Assembly: GCA_937958685.1 (NCBI GenBank)
Contig: CALGNF010000010.1
Coordinates: 1-6,784, forward strand
Reading direction: 5' to 3'
From: an uncultured Caryophanales bacterium
GTDB taxonomy: Bacteria > Bacillota_I > Bacilli_A > Izemoplasmatales > Hujiaoplasmataceae
DNA length: 6,784 nt
How positions within the stretch are numbered: position 1 is the first letter of the stretch; every line of letters begins with the position of its first letter. Below the pieces are notes generated by a model. That model saw nothing but the letters and a program-made list of their open reading frames with translations, was not told where the DNA came from and did no database searches. Both the position numbers and the translations under genes were made by a program. This document shows positions 1-6,069 of this stretch, one piece after another.

Positions 1-45
1 GATCGTATTCGGTGACTGGAGTTCAGACGTGTGCTCTTCCGATCT
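1..45. other. Illumina adapter and index contamination
   Basis: Bases 12-45 match the 34-nt Illumina Read 2 adapter exactly: they start GTGACTGGAGTTC and end GCTCTTCCGATCT. Bases 4-11 (CGTATTCG) sit where an 8-nt i7 index would be, and bases 1-3 (GAT) fit the end of the P7 primer. Read on the minus strand, genomic sequence runs straight into the usual read-through adapter, AGATCGGAAGAGC. The plus strand here opens a false reading frame starting MTGVQTCALPIF, a known mark of translated adapter. This is library sequence, and the genome begins at about base 46. Confidence 0.98.
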
Positions 46-677
46 TTCAGATGATAGATGACGATCTCGTCCTGAAACAAATCCAGGCAGGAATCGAGGA
101 TCGCCAGATGATCCTGATGGTTGGCGGGATGCAGGTAATTGAAGAGGTCGACAATCACTTTGAGGTTGCGGCTGGCAACAAGATCAAGCAACCGCCGCAG
201 GCGTTTGGGTTCGTGAACCACGTGGGCATACGCCCCTTCGATGGCGACGCAGACCTGCAACGCTTCGGCTTTTACTGCCAGTTCCTTGACAATCTCGACA
301 ACCGTCATGAACGCAGGCTCTTCATGATTGCCGGGATGATACCCCCATGGCGAGCCCATCAACGAGCCGGTTTCGGTGCCCACGAAGGGAACTTTCAAGC
401 TTGAGGCCGCCTGGAGATGCGCCTGAAAATCAGCGATGCCTTTGGCAACGACCGCCTGGTCGGGATGCACGGGATTGAAATAGGCGCCGAGCATCATGAT
501 TCTGGGATTTGTGAAGGCGTCTTTGACCGTCGAAAGTTCTGCGAGGGGGTCCGCAAGCGTCAAAGCTTTGCGAAACACCAACTGGACACCGGCAAAACCC
601 AGCATCCTGACTTTTTTTGCCAGCTCATGAGGGGTAAAGATGCCGATGTCGTGAGCCCTGATCCCGAGTTCAATCAC
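46..677 (-). CDS. Sugar phosphate isomerase/epimerase-like TIM-barrel protein, 3' end missing
   Basis: The 210 visible codons read as a xylose-isomerase-like TIM-barrel protein (AP endonuclease 2 superfamily). It starts with a beta strand and early His (IELGIRAHDIG), and has a GTETGS stretch near residues 100-105. Likely metal ligands are Glu147 (VAIEGAYAH), Asp177 (VIVDLFN) and His209 (IYHL). The family usually has about 260-300 residues, so the last strands and the final acidic ligand are lost where adapter replaces genome. The start is GTG at 677-675, preceded by GGGAGA at 688-683. It overlaps the iclR stop by 8 bases, so translation is probably coupled. Its place in a KDG operon suggests a uronate or sugar-acid isomerase, epimerase or dehydratase, but the substrate cannot be told from sequence. 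It does not resemble classical UxuA mannonate dehydratase. Confidence 0.85.
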
Positions 678-1380
678 CGAAATCTCCCAAATACCCCAAT
701 TTTCGGGAGATCTGCTCGGCAATCATGACGTATTCCCGGGCCAGCAGAGGCCGATTGATGCCCTCTTCAGCGAGTCCCGCCGCCGCGAGAACGCCGCAGA
801 CCCGGTTTTCGAAGTTCCAGACGGGGACGGCGAGCGTGCAGATATGGCTGCCGTTATCCAGATCCGAGAAGACATAGCGATTCTTGCGGATCTGGTCAAA
901 CCCGGGAAGTTCCGGATTGAGGACTTTCCTGTCGAACGCCGAATAGCATTGACCGATCGGATTGATGGTGAAATCGCGCAGAACCGTGCCGATTTCCTCG
1001 CGGGTGATGATCTTGCTGTCGCCTGATTGGTATTTAAAGACGTAAACGATCTTGTCGTTGATCCGCTTGGTCACAAACACCGTGCGTCCGTGCCGGTCCG
1101 CAAAATCCTTGAGGTCATACTGGGCAGCCTCGATCAGATTCGAGTTTTTGGTGTAGACCGAACCGATCGCGAACATCTTCGAACCAATGACGTAGTTTTT
1201 CAGCCGGGGATCCTTGTAGTAGATCGCATCAGCCTTGTAAAGCGTTTGGAGAAAATCGTAGACGGTCGCCTTGGGGATGTCGAGCATCCGGTAGATCTGC
1301 CCCAGGGTCAGGCCTTCGTCATGCTTGGCAATCAACTCCAAAATTGCCAAAATCCGGTTTACCGAACGGTTTTCTTTCAT
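670..1380 (-). CDS. IclR-family transcriptional regulator (KdgR-like by context)
   Basis: This 236-residue protein has the normal length and layout of the IclR family. A winged helix-turn-helix lies at about residues 5-60, with the recognition helix near IPKATVYDFLQTL (36-48). The effector-binding domain runs from about 75 to 232 and includes the conserved INPIGQCYSAFD region (139-150) and the HICTLAVPVWN strand (179-189). The ATG shares a 4-base ATGA overlap with the kdgK stop, and GGGAGG lies 8 bases upstream inside kdgK. IclR proteins in such clusters sense KDG or related sugar acids and control uronate genes. The family and its context are visible; the KdgR-like role is inferred. The best candidate target here is the palindrome over the eda promoter, which would make the operon autoregulated. 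Confidence 0.93.
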   Translation of the reverse strand: MKENRSVNRILAILELIAKHDEGLTLGQIYRMLDIPKATVYDFLQTLYKADAIYYKDPRLKNYVIGSKMFAIGSVYTKNSNLIEAAQYDLKDFADRHGRTVFVTKRINDKIVYVFKYQSGDSKIITREEIGTVLRDFTINPIGQCYSAFDRKVLNPELPGFDQIRKNRYVFSDLDNGSHICTLAVPVWNFENRVCGVLAAAGLAEEGINRPLLAREYVMIAEQISRKLGYLGDFGD

Positions 1381-2399
1381 CTTTGTACCCTCCCTGACTG
1401 GTCGCCCGCAACGAGGACGTCCACTTCTTTTTCACTGACAAGATTGAAATCACCGGGGATCGTATGTTTGAGAGCGCTGGCCGCAACGGCGAATTCGAGC
1501 GCGGCTTGGGTTTTTCTTGTGAGCAGCCCATGGATCAGGCCGCCGCTGAAGGCGTCGCCGCCACCGACCCGATCAATGATCGGTTCCAGCAGGTAGTGTT
1601 TCGACTGGTAGAATTCCTGTCCGTCAAAGAGGAGCGCGCTCCAGCCGTTTTTCGTGGCGGAGAACGATTCTCTCAAAGTTGAGGCGACGATCTTGAAACC
1701 GAATTCAGCCTGCATCTCATGGAAGATATCCTTGTAGGCGTCTGGCTCGAGTTTTCCCTGATGAACATCGGTATGTTTGGGTTTGAAGCCGAGGGTTGTT
1801 TCCGCATCCTCTTCATTGCCGATGCAGACATCGACATAGGCCATGAGTGGCCGCATGGTTTTTTGGGCCTGTGCCGGTGTCCACAGTTTTTTGCGGTAAT
1901 TGAGGTCGACGGACACCGTCACCTGTTGGCGTTTGGCAACTTGCAGAGCCAGCTCGAGGATGGCGGCGGCGTTTTGGCTGAGCGCGGGGGTGATCCCCGA
2001 CCAGTGGAACCAGGAGGCGCCGGCAAAGATCTGCTCAAAGTCAAAATCAGCCGCGGAAGCGGTAGCGATCGCGCTGTTGGCACGGTCGTAAATGACTTTG
2101 GAGGGACGCATGCTCGCACCGGTCTCCAGGAAGTAGATGCCGAGCCGGTCGCCGCCCCTCGCGATGAAATCGGTCCTAACGCCCGTCTTGCGCAGGCAAC
2201 TGATGGCTGCCTGACCGATTTCCTGGTCGGGAACCTTGGAGACGAAGTAGGCTTCATGGCCATAACCGGCGAGACTGACGGCAACGTTGGCCTCGCCGCC
2301 ACCGTAGACGGCGGTGAAAACATCGGTCTGACTGAACCGTGCGTTCCCGGGAGGCGACAGCCTGAGCATGATTTCTCCGAACGTGATGATTTTTGCCAT
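1377..2399 (-). CDS. kdgK: 2-keto-3-deoxygluconate (KDG) kinase
   Basis: This PfkB/ribokinase-family kinase of 340 residues uses ATP to turn KDG into KDPG in the cytoplasm, the step before the aldolase. The N-terminal substrate signature is YGGGEANVAVSLA (residues 32-44). The second PfkB signature, DRVGGGDAFSGG (276-287), carries the anion hole and the catalytic base Asp282. Residues typical of KDG kinases are GIYFLETGASMRPSKVIYDR (87-106) and VDLNYRKKLW (164-173). I chose the ATG at 2399 (MAKIITFGE). A GTG in frame at 2408 would add three residues, but it lies inside the GAGG ribosome site of the ATG. The gene follows eda by 13 bases and its stop overlaps the iclR start. Confidence 0.95.
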   Translation of the reverse strand: MAKIITFGEIMLRLSPPGNARFSQTDVFTAVYGGGEANVAVSLAGYGHEAYFVSKVPDQEIGQAAISCLRKTGVRTDFIARGGDRLGIYFLETGASMRPSKVIYDRANSAIATASAADFDFEQIFAGASWFHWSGITPALSQNAAAILELALQVAKRQQVTVSVDLNYRKKLWTPAQAQKTMRPLMAYVDVCIGNEEDAETTLGFKPKHTDVHQGKLEPDAYKDIFHEMQAEFGFKIVASTLRESFSATKNGWSALLFDGQEFYQSKHYLLEPIIDRVGGGDAFSGGLIHGLLTRKTQAALEFAVAASALKHTIPGDFNLVSEKEVDVLVAGDQSGRVQR

Positions 2400-2411
2400 G
2401 GAATTCACCTC
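2400..2411 (-). promoter_or_regulatory. Ribosome binding site deciding the kdgK start
   Basis: On the minus strand the end of eda reads TAATGAGGTGAATTCC and then ATG. The GAGG at 2411-2408 is 8 bases from the ATG at 2399, a good spacing. The alternative GTG start at 2408 would overlap this site and have no ribosome site of its own. Confidence 0.8.
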
Positions 2412-2412
2412 A

Positions 2413-3066
2413 TTATTGCGCCTGGGCGCTCTTTCTGGCGGAGTTCACCGCTTGAACGAAGGCTCTCGCCCTATCCGTGACACCCTGGAAGTCGTTTGTT
2501 TTCGCGGGAGCGGTCAGCTCACCGCCGACACCGACGGCGACGACGCCGCAGGCAAACCAATCCTGGATATTGTCCAGACTGACACCGCCCGTGGGCATGA
2601 GCTTGATATCGGGAAGCGGACCCTTGATGGCTTTGACGTAACCGGGACCGAAGGCGCTGCCCGGAAACAATTTGATGACCTCGGTGCCGGCGGCCAGAGC
2701 GCGCATCATTTCCGTGACGGTGAGGCAGCCGGGCAGATAGGGGATGTCGGATTTGTCACAAACGCTCGCCGTCTTCTCATCGAAGGCTGGCGAGACGATG
2801 AATCTGGCACCGGCGGTTATCGCTGTTTTCGCCGCCGCAGGATCGAGGATAGTCCCGGCCCCAAGCAATAGTCCGGAGTCGCGAAACTCCTTGTCAAGGG
2901 CGCTGATCACCTGGTGAGCCCCCGGAACCGTGAACGTGACCTCGATGACTTTGATGCCGCCGGCCAGACAGGCTTTTGCGATTTTGGCGGCAGTTGCCGC
3001 GCTTTCAGCGCGAATGACGGCGACGATGCCGTGATCGATGATGGATTTGATGACTTCTTGGCGCAT
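2413..3066 (-). CDS. eda: 2-keto-3-deoxy-6-phosphogluconate (KDPG) aldolase
   Basis: This 217-residue class I aldolase has the usual KDPG/KHG aldolase length. It cleaves KDPG to pyruvate and glyceraldehyde 3-phosphate in the cytoplasm. The Schiff-base lysine is Lys132 in EVIKLFPGSAFGP, and the general base is Glu42 in KVIEVTFTVPGA. Arg19 in VAVIRAES, the SPAF turn (92-95) and the phosphate-binding MPTGGV (158-163) are present. At the place of E. coli Arg49 (EVTLRTE) it has Thr46 (EVTFTVP), which I recall as common in Gram-positive members. The start has GAGAGG about 9-10 bases upstream. It is the first gene of the eda-kdgK-iclR-TIM barrel operon, with a promoter and palindrome directly upstream. 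Confidence 0.95.
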   Translation of the reverse strand: MRQEVIKSIIDHGIVAVIRAESAATAAKIAKACLAGGIKVIEVTFTVPGAHQVISALDKEFRDSGLLLGAGTILDPAAAKTAITAGARFIVSPAFDEKTASVCDKSDIPYLPGCLTVTEMMRALAAGTEVIKLFPGSAFGPGYVKAIKGPLPDIKLMPTGGVSLDNIQDWFACGVVAVGVGGELTAPAKTNDFQGVTDRARAFVQAVNSARKSAQAQ

Positions 3067-3092
3067 GATTGGGATCCTCTCTATTTAACAAA

Positions 3093-3121
3093 AGTATATC
3101 ATGATAGACAACAAACTACAA
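3093..3121 (-). promoter_or_regulatory. Candidate sigma-A promoter of the eda-kdgK-iclR operon
   Basis: The minus strand shows TTGTAG (3121-3116), a 17-base spacer, then TATACT (3098-3093). The -10 is 5/6 and the -35 only 3/6 to consensus. Transcription would start near 3086, leaving a leader of about 20 bases before eda. A perfect TATAAT also lies at 3126-3121 but has no recognisable -35, so it is a second, weaker candidate. Confidence 0.55.
3094..3109 (-). promoter_or_regulatory. Palindromic candidate operator over the eda promoter
   Basis: GTCTATCATGATATAC has a perfect 10-base palindromic core (TATCATGATA), with two more matching pairs outside one mismatch. It covers the proposed -10 and the adjacent spacer, where a bound repressor would block RNA polymerase. 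IclR-family proteins bind palindromes of about this size, and the regulator is encoded in the same operon. That this protein binds here is inferred. Confidence 0.45.
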
Positions 3122-3126
3122 TTATA

Positions 3127-3651
3127 CACGCCGTTTTTATTCTCGTTTAAAGTCGGTGATCGCTTCGGTAATGACTTCCAGCCCATAGTGCCCGCTAAGA
3201 AACACATTTTGAGTTCGACCTGGTTAGCATTACGAAAGATCAAGCCCGCTTGCGCGTCGGCTCCAGGAAATGCATCATCGCGGGAATGCCAACAGTGGCC
3301 GCCTCAGCGTGGCTGAACATCATATTCTCCAATTTCTACGGCAGTGATCGGCTGTTTAGGCAACAGATCCCAAAAACCTCATCTGCTTCGTTTTCCATGA
3401 CAGCGTTATTCGAAAGCATATCGTCAAAAGGACCGTTTATCTCAGCAAGCCTTGCCGGGATGATGGGTATGCCTGTTTCTGGAACTGCCGCTTCGAAGGC
3501 ATTATTCACCAGGAACGTTTCCACGATTGGGAAAACAATCGTACCGATTCTTTGAAAAACCTTTCGTGGAAACCCATCGGTCCCGCCGCCTGTCGGAGGA
3601 AAGGATTGCGGAACTTATCGCTTGGGCCAAGACTAAGTTCCGCCTTGACGA
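3127..3651. other. Gene-poor interval with possible decayed coding sequence
   Basis: No intact gene with a start and ribosome site is visible between the eda promoter and uxaC. Several frames look protein-like but are unanchored. A plus frame is open from 3360 to 3662 (it includes RKHIVKRTVYLSKP). Another plus frame is open from 3464 to its stop at 3667 and ends RLSEERIAELIAWAKTKF plus a short tail, which would overlap the uxaC end tail to tail. On the minus strand a frame is open from about 3636 to 3336 (it includes GIPIIPARLAEINGPFDDML), with other short open pieces downstream. I recognise no family and cannot decide the strand. A frameshifted relic is plausible but unproven. Confidence 0.3.
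3608..3643 (-). terminator. Strong hairpin just after uxaC, possible 3' end structure
   Basis: A perfect 10-base inverted repeat (GCGGAACTTA / TAAGTTCCGC) encloses an inner CTTGG/CCAAG pair. It begins 8 bases after the uxaC stop. There is no T-run on either strand (the minus strand continues AATCCTTTCC), so it is not a classical intrinsic terminator. It could stabilise the uxaC mRNA end, act as a terminator without a U-tract, or be a relic of the decayed sequence here. The structure is certain; the role is not. Confidence 0.4.
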
Positions 3652-5046
3652 TCAGAAATTAAAATAGTGCTTGGCGTTGTAATAACAGATGTCTTCAACC
3701 ATCTTTCCCAGCAAATCCATATCATTCGGAAAATAGCCGTCTTCGACTTCGCGGCCGATCGCATCACAGAGGATCCGCCGGAAGTATTCGTGTCGGGGAT
3801 AGGAAAGAAAGCTGCGGGAATCGGTGAGCATCCCGATGAAGCGAGCCAGCAAGGCGTTGTTGCCAAGCGCCTTGATGTGCTTGAGGGTGCCGTCGATGTT
3901 GTCCAGAAACCACCAGGGAGCCCCGAATTGGATCTTTCCGGGAATACCGCCTCCCTGAAACGCCTGCATCATCGTGATCGCGAGCTCATAGTCGCTGGGA
4001 TTGAGGGTATAGAGGATCGTCTTGGGCAATTCCTCGGTCAAATCGAGGGAGTTCAGGAGTTGGGCCAGCGGCACGGCGATCGCGCTGTCGTTGATGGCGT
4101 CGTAGCCAGTATCGGGACCAAGGTGGGCGAATGAGCGGCTGGAAAGGTTACGGAGCGCTCCAATATGATATTGCTGGACCCAGCCGAATTGGTGGTACAG
4201 ACGACCGAGAAAAACGAGCAGGTGCCCTTTGAACTTGCGGATCTCCGAGCGGCTCAGGGCTTCCTTGCGCAAAGCCCGTTCGAAGATCAACGCAACTTCT
4301 TCTTCGGTTGTGACTTCATAATTGACAAAATCGAGAGCATGGTCCGAAAGCCGGCAGCCGTGGTCGTGGAAGTAGACGATCCGTTCGGCAAGTGCCTTTT
4401 TGAAGGCCGTGATCTCCTTGATCTCGTAATCGACAACCTGTGACAGTCTCGTGGTCCAGCTCACAAAGGTCGCTTGTTCGATGTTGAGTGCCTTGTCAGG
4501 CCGAAACGCCGGCATGACGACTGTTTTCATCGTGGGGTCCCTCGCCAGTCTTTCGTGCCACTCGAGCGTGTCGGTCGGATCATCGGTGGTGCAGATGGAC
4601 TCGACATTCGAGAGGGCGATCAGTTTCCGCGCCGATAGATTCTGAAGCTTCTCATTGACTTCACGGTAGATCTTGTCGGCCGTTTTGGGGCTCAGTAGCG
4701 TGTCGATTGCGAAAAAGCGCTTCAGTTCAAGATGAGTCCAGTGATAAAGGGGATTGCCGATAAGTATCTCGACGACCTCCGCCCATTTCAAGAATTTCTC
4801 ATACTCGGGCTTGTCACCGGTGATATAGTCCTCATCGACTCCGTTGGCACGCATCAGCCGCCATTTGTAATGGTCGCCCGCCAGCCAGATGTCGACGATG
4901 TTGCGCGCATGCTTGTCTTCATAGATCTCCTTGGGATCGAGATGGCAATGGAAGTCGATGATCGGCATCTTTTCCGCATGCCCGTGGTATATGCGTTTGG
5001 CCGTCTCAGAGTGGATCAAAAAGTCGTCATGGATGAATGGTTTCAT
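3652..5046 (-). CDS. uxaC: Glucuronate/galacturonate isomerase (uronate isomerase)
   Basis: This enzyme of the amidohydrolase superfamily turns D-glucuronate into D-fructuronate and D-galacturonate into D-tagaturonate, the first step of hexuronate breakdown. The protein aligns by eye over its whole length with E. coli UxaC (about 470 residues; 464 here). Visible marks are the metal-binding DFHCHLDP (His33, His35), GDHYKWRLMRANG (58-70), IGNPLYHWTHLELKR (96-110), TTDDPTD (153-159), WVQQYHIGALRN (289-300) and MLTDSRSFLSYPRHEYFRR (406-424, with Asp409 the likely catalytic Asp). The start at 5046 gives MKPFIHDDF, matching the E. coli N-terminus, and has GGGAGA at 5056-5051. An upstream in-frame ATG at 5073 lacks a ribosome site. 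The gene has its own promoter and a long structured leader. Confidence 0.96.
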   Translation of the reverse strand: MKPFIHDDFLIHSETAKRIYHGHAEKMPIIDFHCHLDPKEIYEDKHARNIVDIWLAGDHYKWRLMRANGVDEDYITGDKPEYEKFLKWAEVVEILIGNPLYHWTHLELKRFFAIDTLLSPKTADKIYREVNEKLQNLSARKLIALSNVESICTTDDPTDTLEWHERLARDPTMKTVVMPAFRPDKALNIEQATFVSWTTRLSQVVDYEIKEITAFKKALAERIVYFHDHGCRLSDHALDFVNYEVTTEEEVALIFERALRKEALSRSEIRKFKGHLLVFLGRLYHQFGWVQQYHIGALRNLSSRSFAHLGPDTGYDAINDSAIAVPLAQLLNSLDLTEELPKTILYTLNPSDYELAITMMQAFQGGGIPGKIQFGAPWWFLDNIDGTLKHIKALGNNALLARFIGMLTDSRSFLSYPRHEYFRRILCDAIGREVEDGYFPNDMDLLGKMVEDICYYNAKHYFNF

Positions 5047-5104
5047 ATGGTCTCCCGTCCGCAATCCTGCCATGAATCGCTAGTGCAAGTGTTTCATCGA
5101 TTAC

Positions 5105-5151
5105 TTTGTATGGCGTCAGGTTTGTGAATTTTTCGCACCCTGCCATACAAA
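5105..5151 (-). promoter_or_regulatory. Extended stem-loop in the uxaC leader
   Basis: On the minus strand TTTGTATGGC (5151-5142) pairs perfectly with GCCATACAAA (5114-5105). Inside, AGG/CCT and GTG/CAC pairs can continue the stem around small bulges, leaving a loop of about 9 bases. Its 5' arm overlaps the U-tract of the terminator just before it, so the two structures touch and might affect each other. As DNA it could instead be a pair of operator half-sites. Confidence 0.5.
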
Positions 5152-5192
5152 AAGGCACCACGAATGTTATCAATAGCATGAATAAGTGGTGC
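5149..5192 (-). terminator. Intrinsic terminator within the uxaC leader (possible attenuator)
   Basis: On the minus strand GCACCAC (5192-5186) and GTGGTGC (5161-5155) form a 7-base stem, followed by CTTTTTGT. The 24-base loop holds a further imperfect pairing (ATGCTAT/ATAACAT). It lies about 80-125 bases after the proposed uxaC start point and before the gene. The next upstream gene already has its own terminator, so this one most simply controls read-through into uxaC. Confidence 0.5.
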
Positions 5193-5265
5193 GCGGTTTC
5201 TTCTCATGCCTTTTATGGGTGTCTCTTGCGCCATTTAGATGTAAATATTGCGAGCATTGCCGACG

Positions 5266-5279
5266 ATTTTGCGCTTTCA
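5266..5279 (-). promoter_or_regulatory. cre-like catabolite control site at the uxaC start point
   Basis: TGAAAGCGCAAAAT matches 12 of 14 positions of the published cre consensus TGWAARCGYTWNCW, to which CcpA binds in Bacillota. It begins at the last base of the -10 and covers the predicted start point, a position typical of CcpA repression. Repression of uronate use by preferred sugars would make sense. CcpA itself is not in the window. Confidence 0.5.
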
Positions 5280-5307
5280 TAATAAATTATGAAGAATAAA
5301 AAGTCAA
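5279..5307 (-). promoter_or_regulatory. Sigma-A type promoter for uxaC
   Basis: The minus strand shows TTGACT (5307-5302), exactly 17 bases, then TATTAT (5284-5279). Each hexamer is 5/6 to consensus, and the sequence upstream is rich in T and A. Transcription would start near 5272, giving an untranslated leader of about 226 bases. This is the best promoter in the window. Confidence 0.75.
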
Positions 5308-5587
5308 TCAAAAACCGGGAAATTGTCCAAAAAAAGAGACCTCGTCCGTTATAGCGTACGCATTTGTGTTATATAAACACACATAACCAAATAACCTTTT
5401 CTCGCCATGGCCAATTAACCATCATTTTTTACGTGGCTTTCGGCGTCGAATCCTTGAAGGCATTGTACACAGCCTGCTCACCAGAGTCGGAAAACATATC
5501 AATTAGGCATCGCAGACAAAACCCATATCAACCTGCTGGGGCGAAGCTGGTGGCCGGACTGGTCGCAACAGCATTGATACCCCTGCT

Positions 5588-5622
5588 ATAAAAAAGCGCA
5601 GAAACCAAGGTTTTCGCGCTTT
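5588..5622 (-). terminator. Intrinsic terminator of the small membrane protein gene
   Basis: On the minus strand AAAGCGC (5622-5616) pairs with GCGCTTT (5599-5593). AACC/GGTT can pair inside, and the stem runs into a run of six Ts. It begins just after the stop codon of the 100-residue gene. Confidence 0.85.
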
Positions 5623-5624
5623 CA

Positions 5625-5927
5625 TTAGAGTTTGTAATCGTCCGGATCGATTTTGAAGGAGTCCTCGTCATACAGCTCCTGGTTTTTGGGTCGCTCTTTT
5701 GCTTTTGGCTTGGAAAGAGGTGGTGGCGGGGAGTCTTCCTTGTCTGAATGATCATTTTGCGGTTTAACCAACGCCTTGCCGACAACGAGAAAAAAGACGA
5801 ACATCAGGAATGGGAAAATTGTGAAGACCCGGTTCTCTCCAGAATCCTGGTTCGGCAAGATGTTGATGATGAAGTTGATCGCGAAGAAGGCAATAACCAG
5901 ATAGAGCCAACTGTTCTTTTTTTTCAC
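5625..5927 (-). CDS. Small membrane protein of unknown function
   Basis: I do not recognise this 100-residue protein. Residues 1-5 are basic (MKKKN). Two hydrophobic segments follow, at about 7-24 (WLYLVIAFFAINFIINIL) and 36-55 (TIFPFLMFVFFLVVGKALV), likely two membrane helices. A charged tail of about 45 residues begins near 56, has a PPPPL stretch, and ends acidic (DEDSFKIDPDDYKL). The start is GTG at 5927 with GGAG 6 bases upstream. It has its own promoter and terminator, so it is probably a single-gene unit. Two helices with a tail on the inside would put both ends in the cytoplasm, given the basic N-terminus. Nothing links it to the uronate genes. Confidence 0.75.
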   Translation of the reverse strand: MKKKNSWLYLVIAFFAINFIINILPNQDSGENRVFTIFPFLMFVFFLVVGKALVKPQNDHSDKEDSPPPPLSKPKAKERPKNQELYDEDSFKIDPDDYKL

Positions 5928-5959
5928 GTAAGTCTCCTATATTGCGTCGATCGCTATCA

Positions 5960-5988
5960 ATTATACCACATGGTCAATCACAATAAAC
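5960..5988 (-). promoter_or_regulatory. Promoter for the small membrane protein gene
   Basis: A perfect TATAAT (5965-5960) is preceded by TGG, making an extended -10 (TGnTATAAT). The -35 region (TTTATT with a 16-base spacer) is weak, as is usual for extended -10 promoters. Transcription would start near 5953, about 26 bases before the GTG. Confidence 0.65.
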
Positions 5989-6069
5989 ATTCATTTTTCA
6001 ACGATCGCAAACGGTTTTGTCGCCCTTCTTGTTTTCGGTCGATTGGCAAACAAGCATCTGGTTGCATAC

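Larger units (their letters stand above)
5047..5624 (-). other. Long non-coding regulatory region upstream of uxaC
   Basis: This AT-rich stretch separates uxaC from the small membrane protein gene. From right to left it holds the terminator of that gene (5588-5622), about 280 bases with no convincing feature (5308-5587), the uxaC promoter, a cre-like site, an intrinsic terminator inside the leader, and a second long stem-loop. In the featureless part, short open frames on either strand have neither a ribosome site nor a recognisable product. Confidence 0.6.

Noticed and set aside
12..404. Plus-strand frame of 130 codons starting MTGVQTCALPIF
   Set aside because: It starts inside the adapter and the rest is antisense to the TIM-barrel gene.
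1719..2480. Long plus-strand frame of 253 codons
   Set aside because: It is antisense to kdgK, which has full family motifs, and has no protein-like features of its own.
5094..5234. Minus-strand frame of 46 codons spanning both leader hairpins (MAQETPIKG...), also readable as 37 codons from 5207
   Set aside because: Neither start has a ribosome site, the product is not recognisable, and the sequence is better explained by the RNA structures. A leader peptide cannot be fully excluded.
5221..5340. Inverted repeat GTCTCTT (5221-5227) / AAGAGAC (5334-5340) flanking the uxaC promoter
   Set aside because: Seven bases over a spacing of more than 100 is compatible with chance.
5366..5380. GTGTT-ATATA-AACAC dyad
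   Set aside because: It has only 5-base arms in AT-rich DNA and is not placed at a recognised promoter.
5364..5591. Plus-strand frame of 75 codons ending GAKLVAGLVATALIPLL
   Set aside because: It starts at TTG with no ribosome site and no recognisable family, and its end runs into the terminator of the opposing gene.
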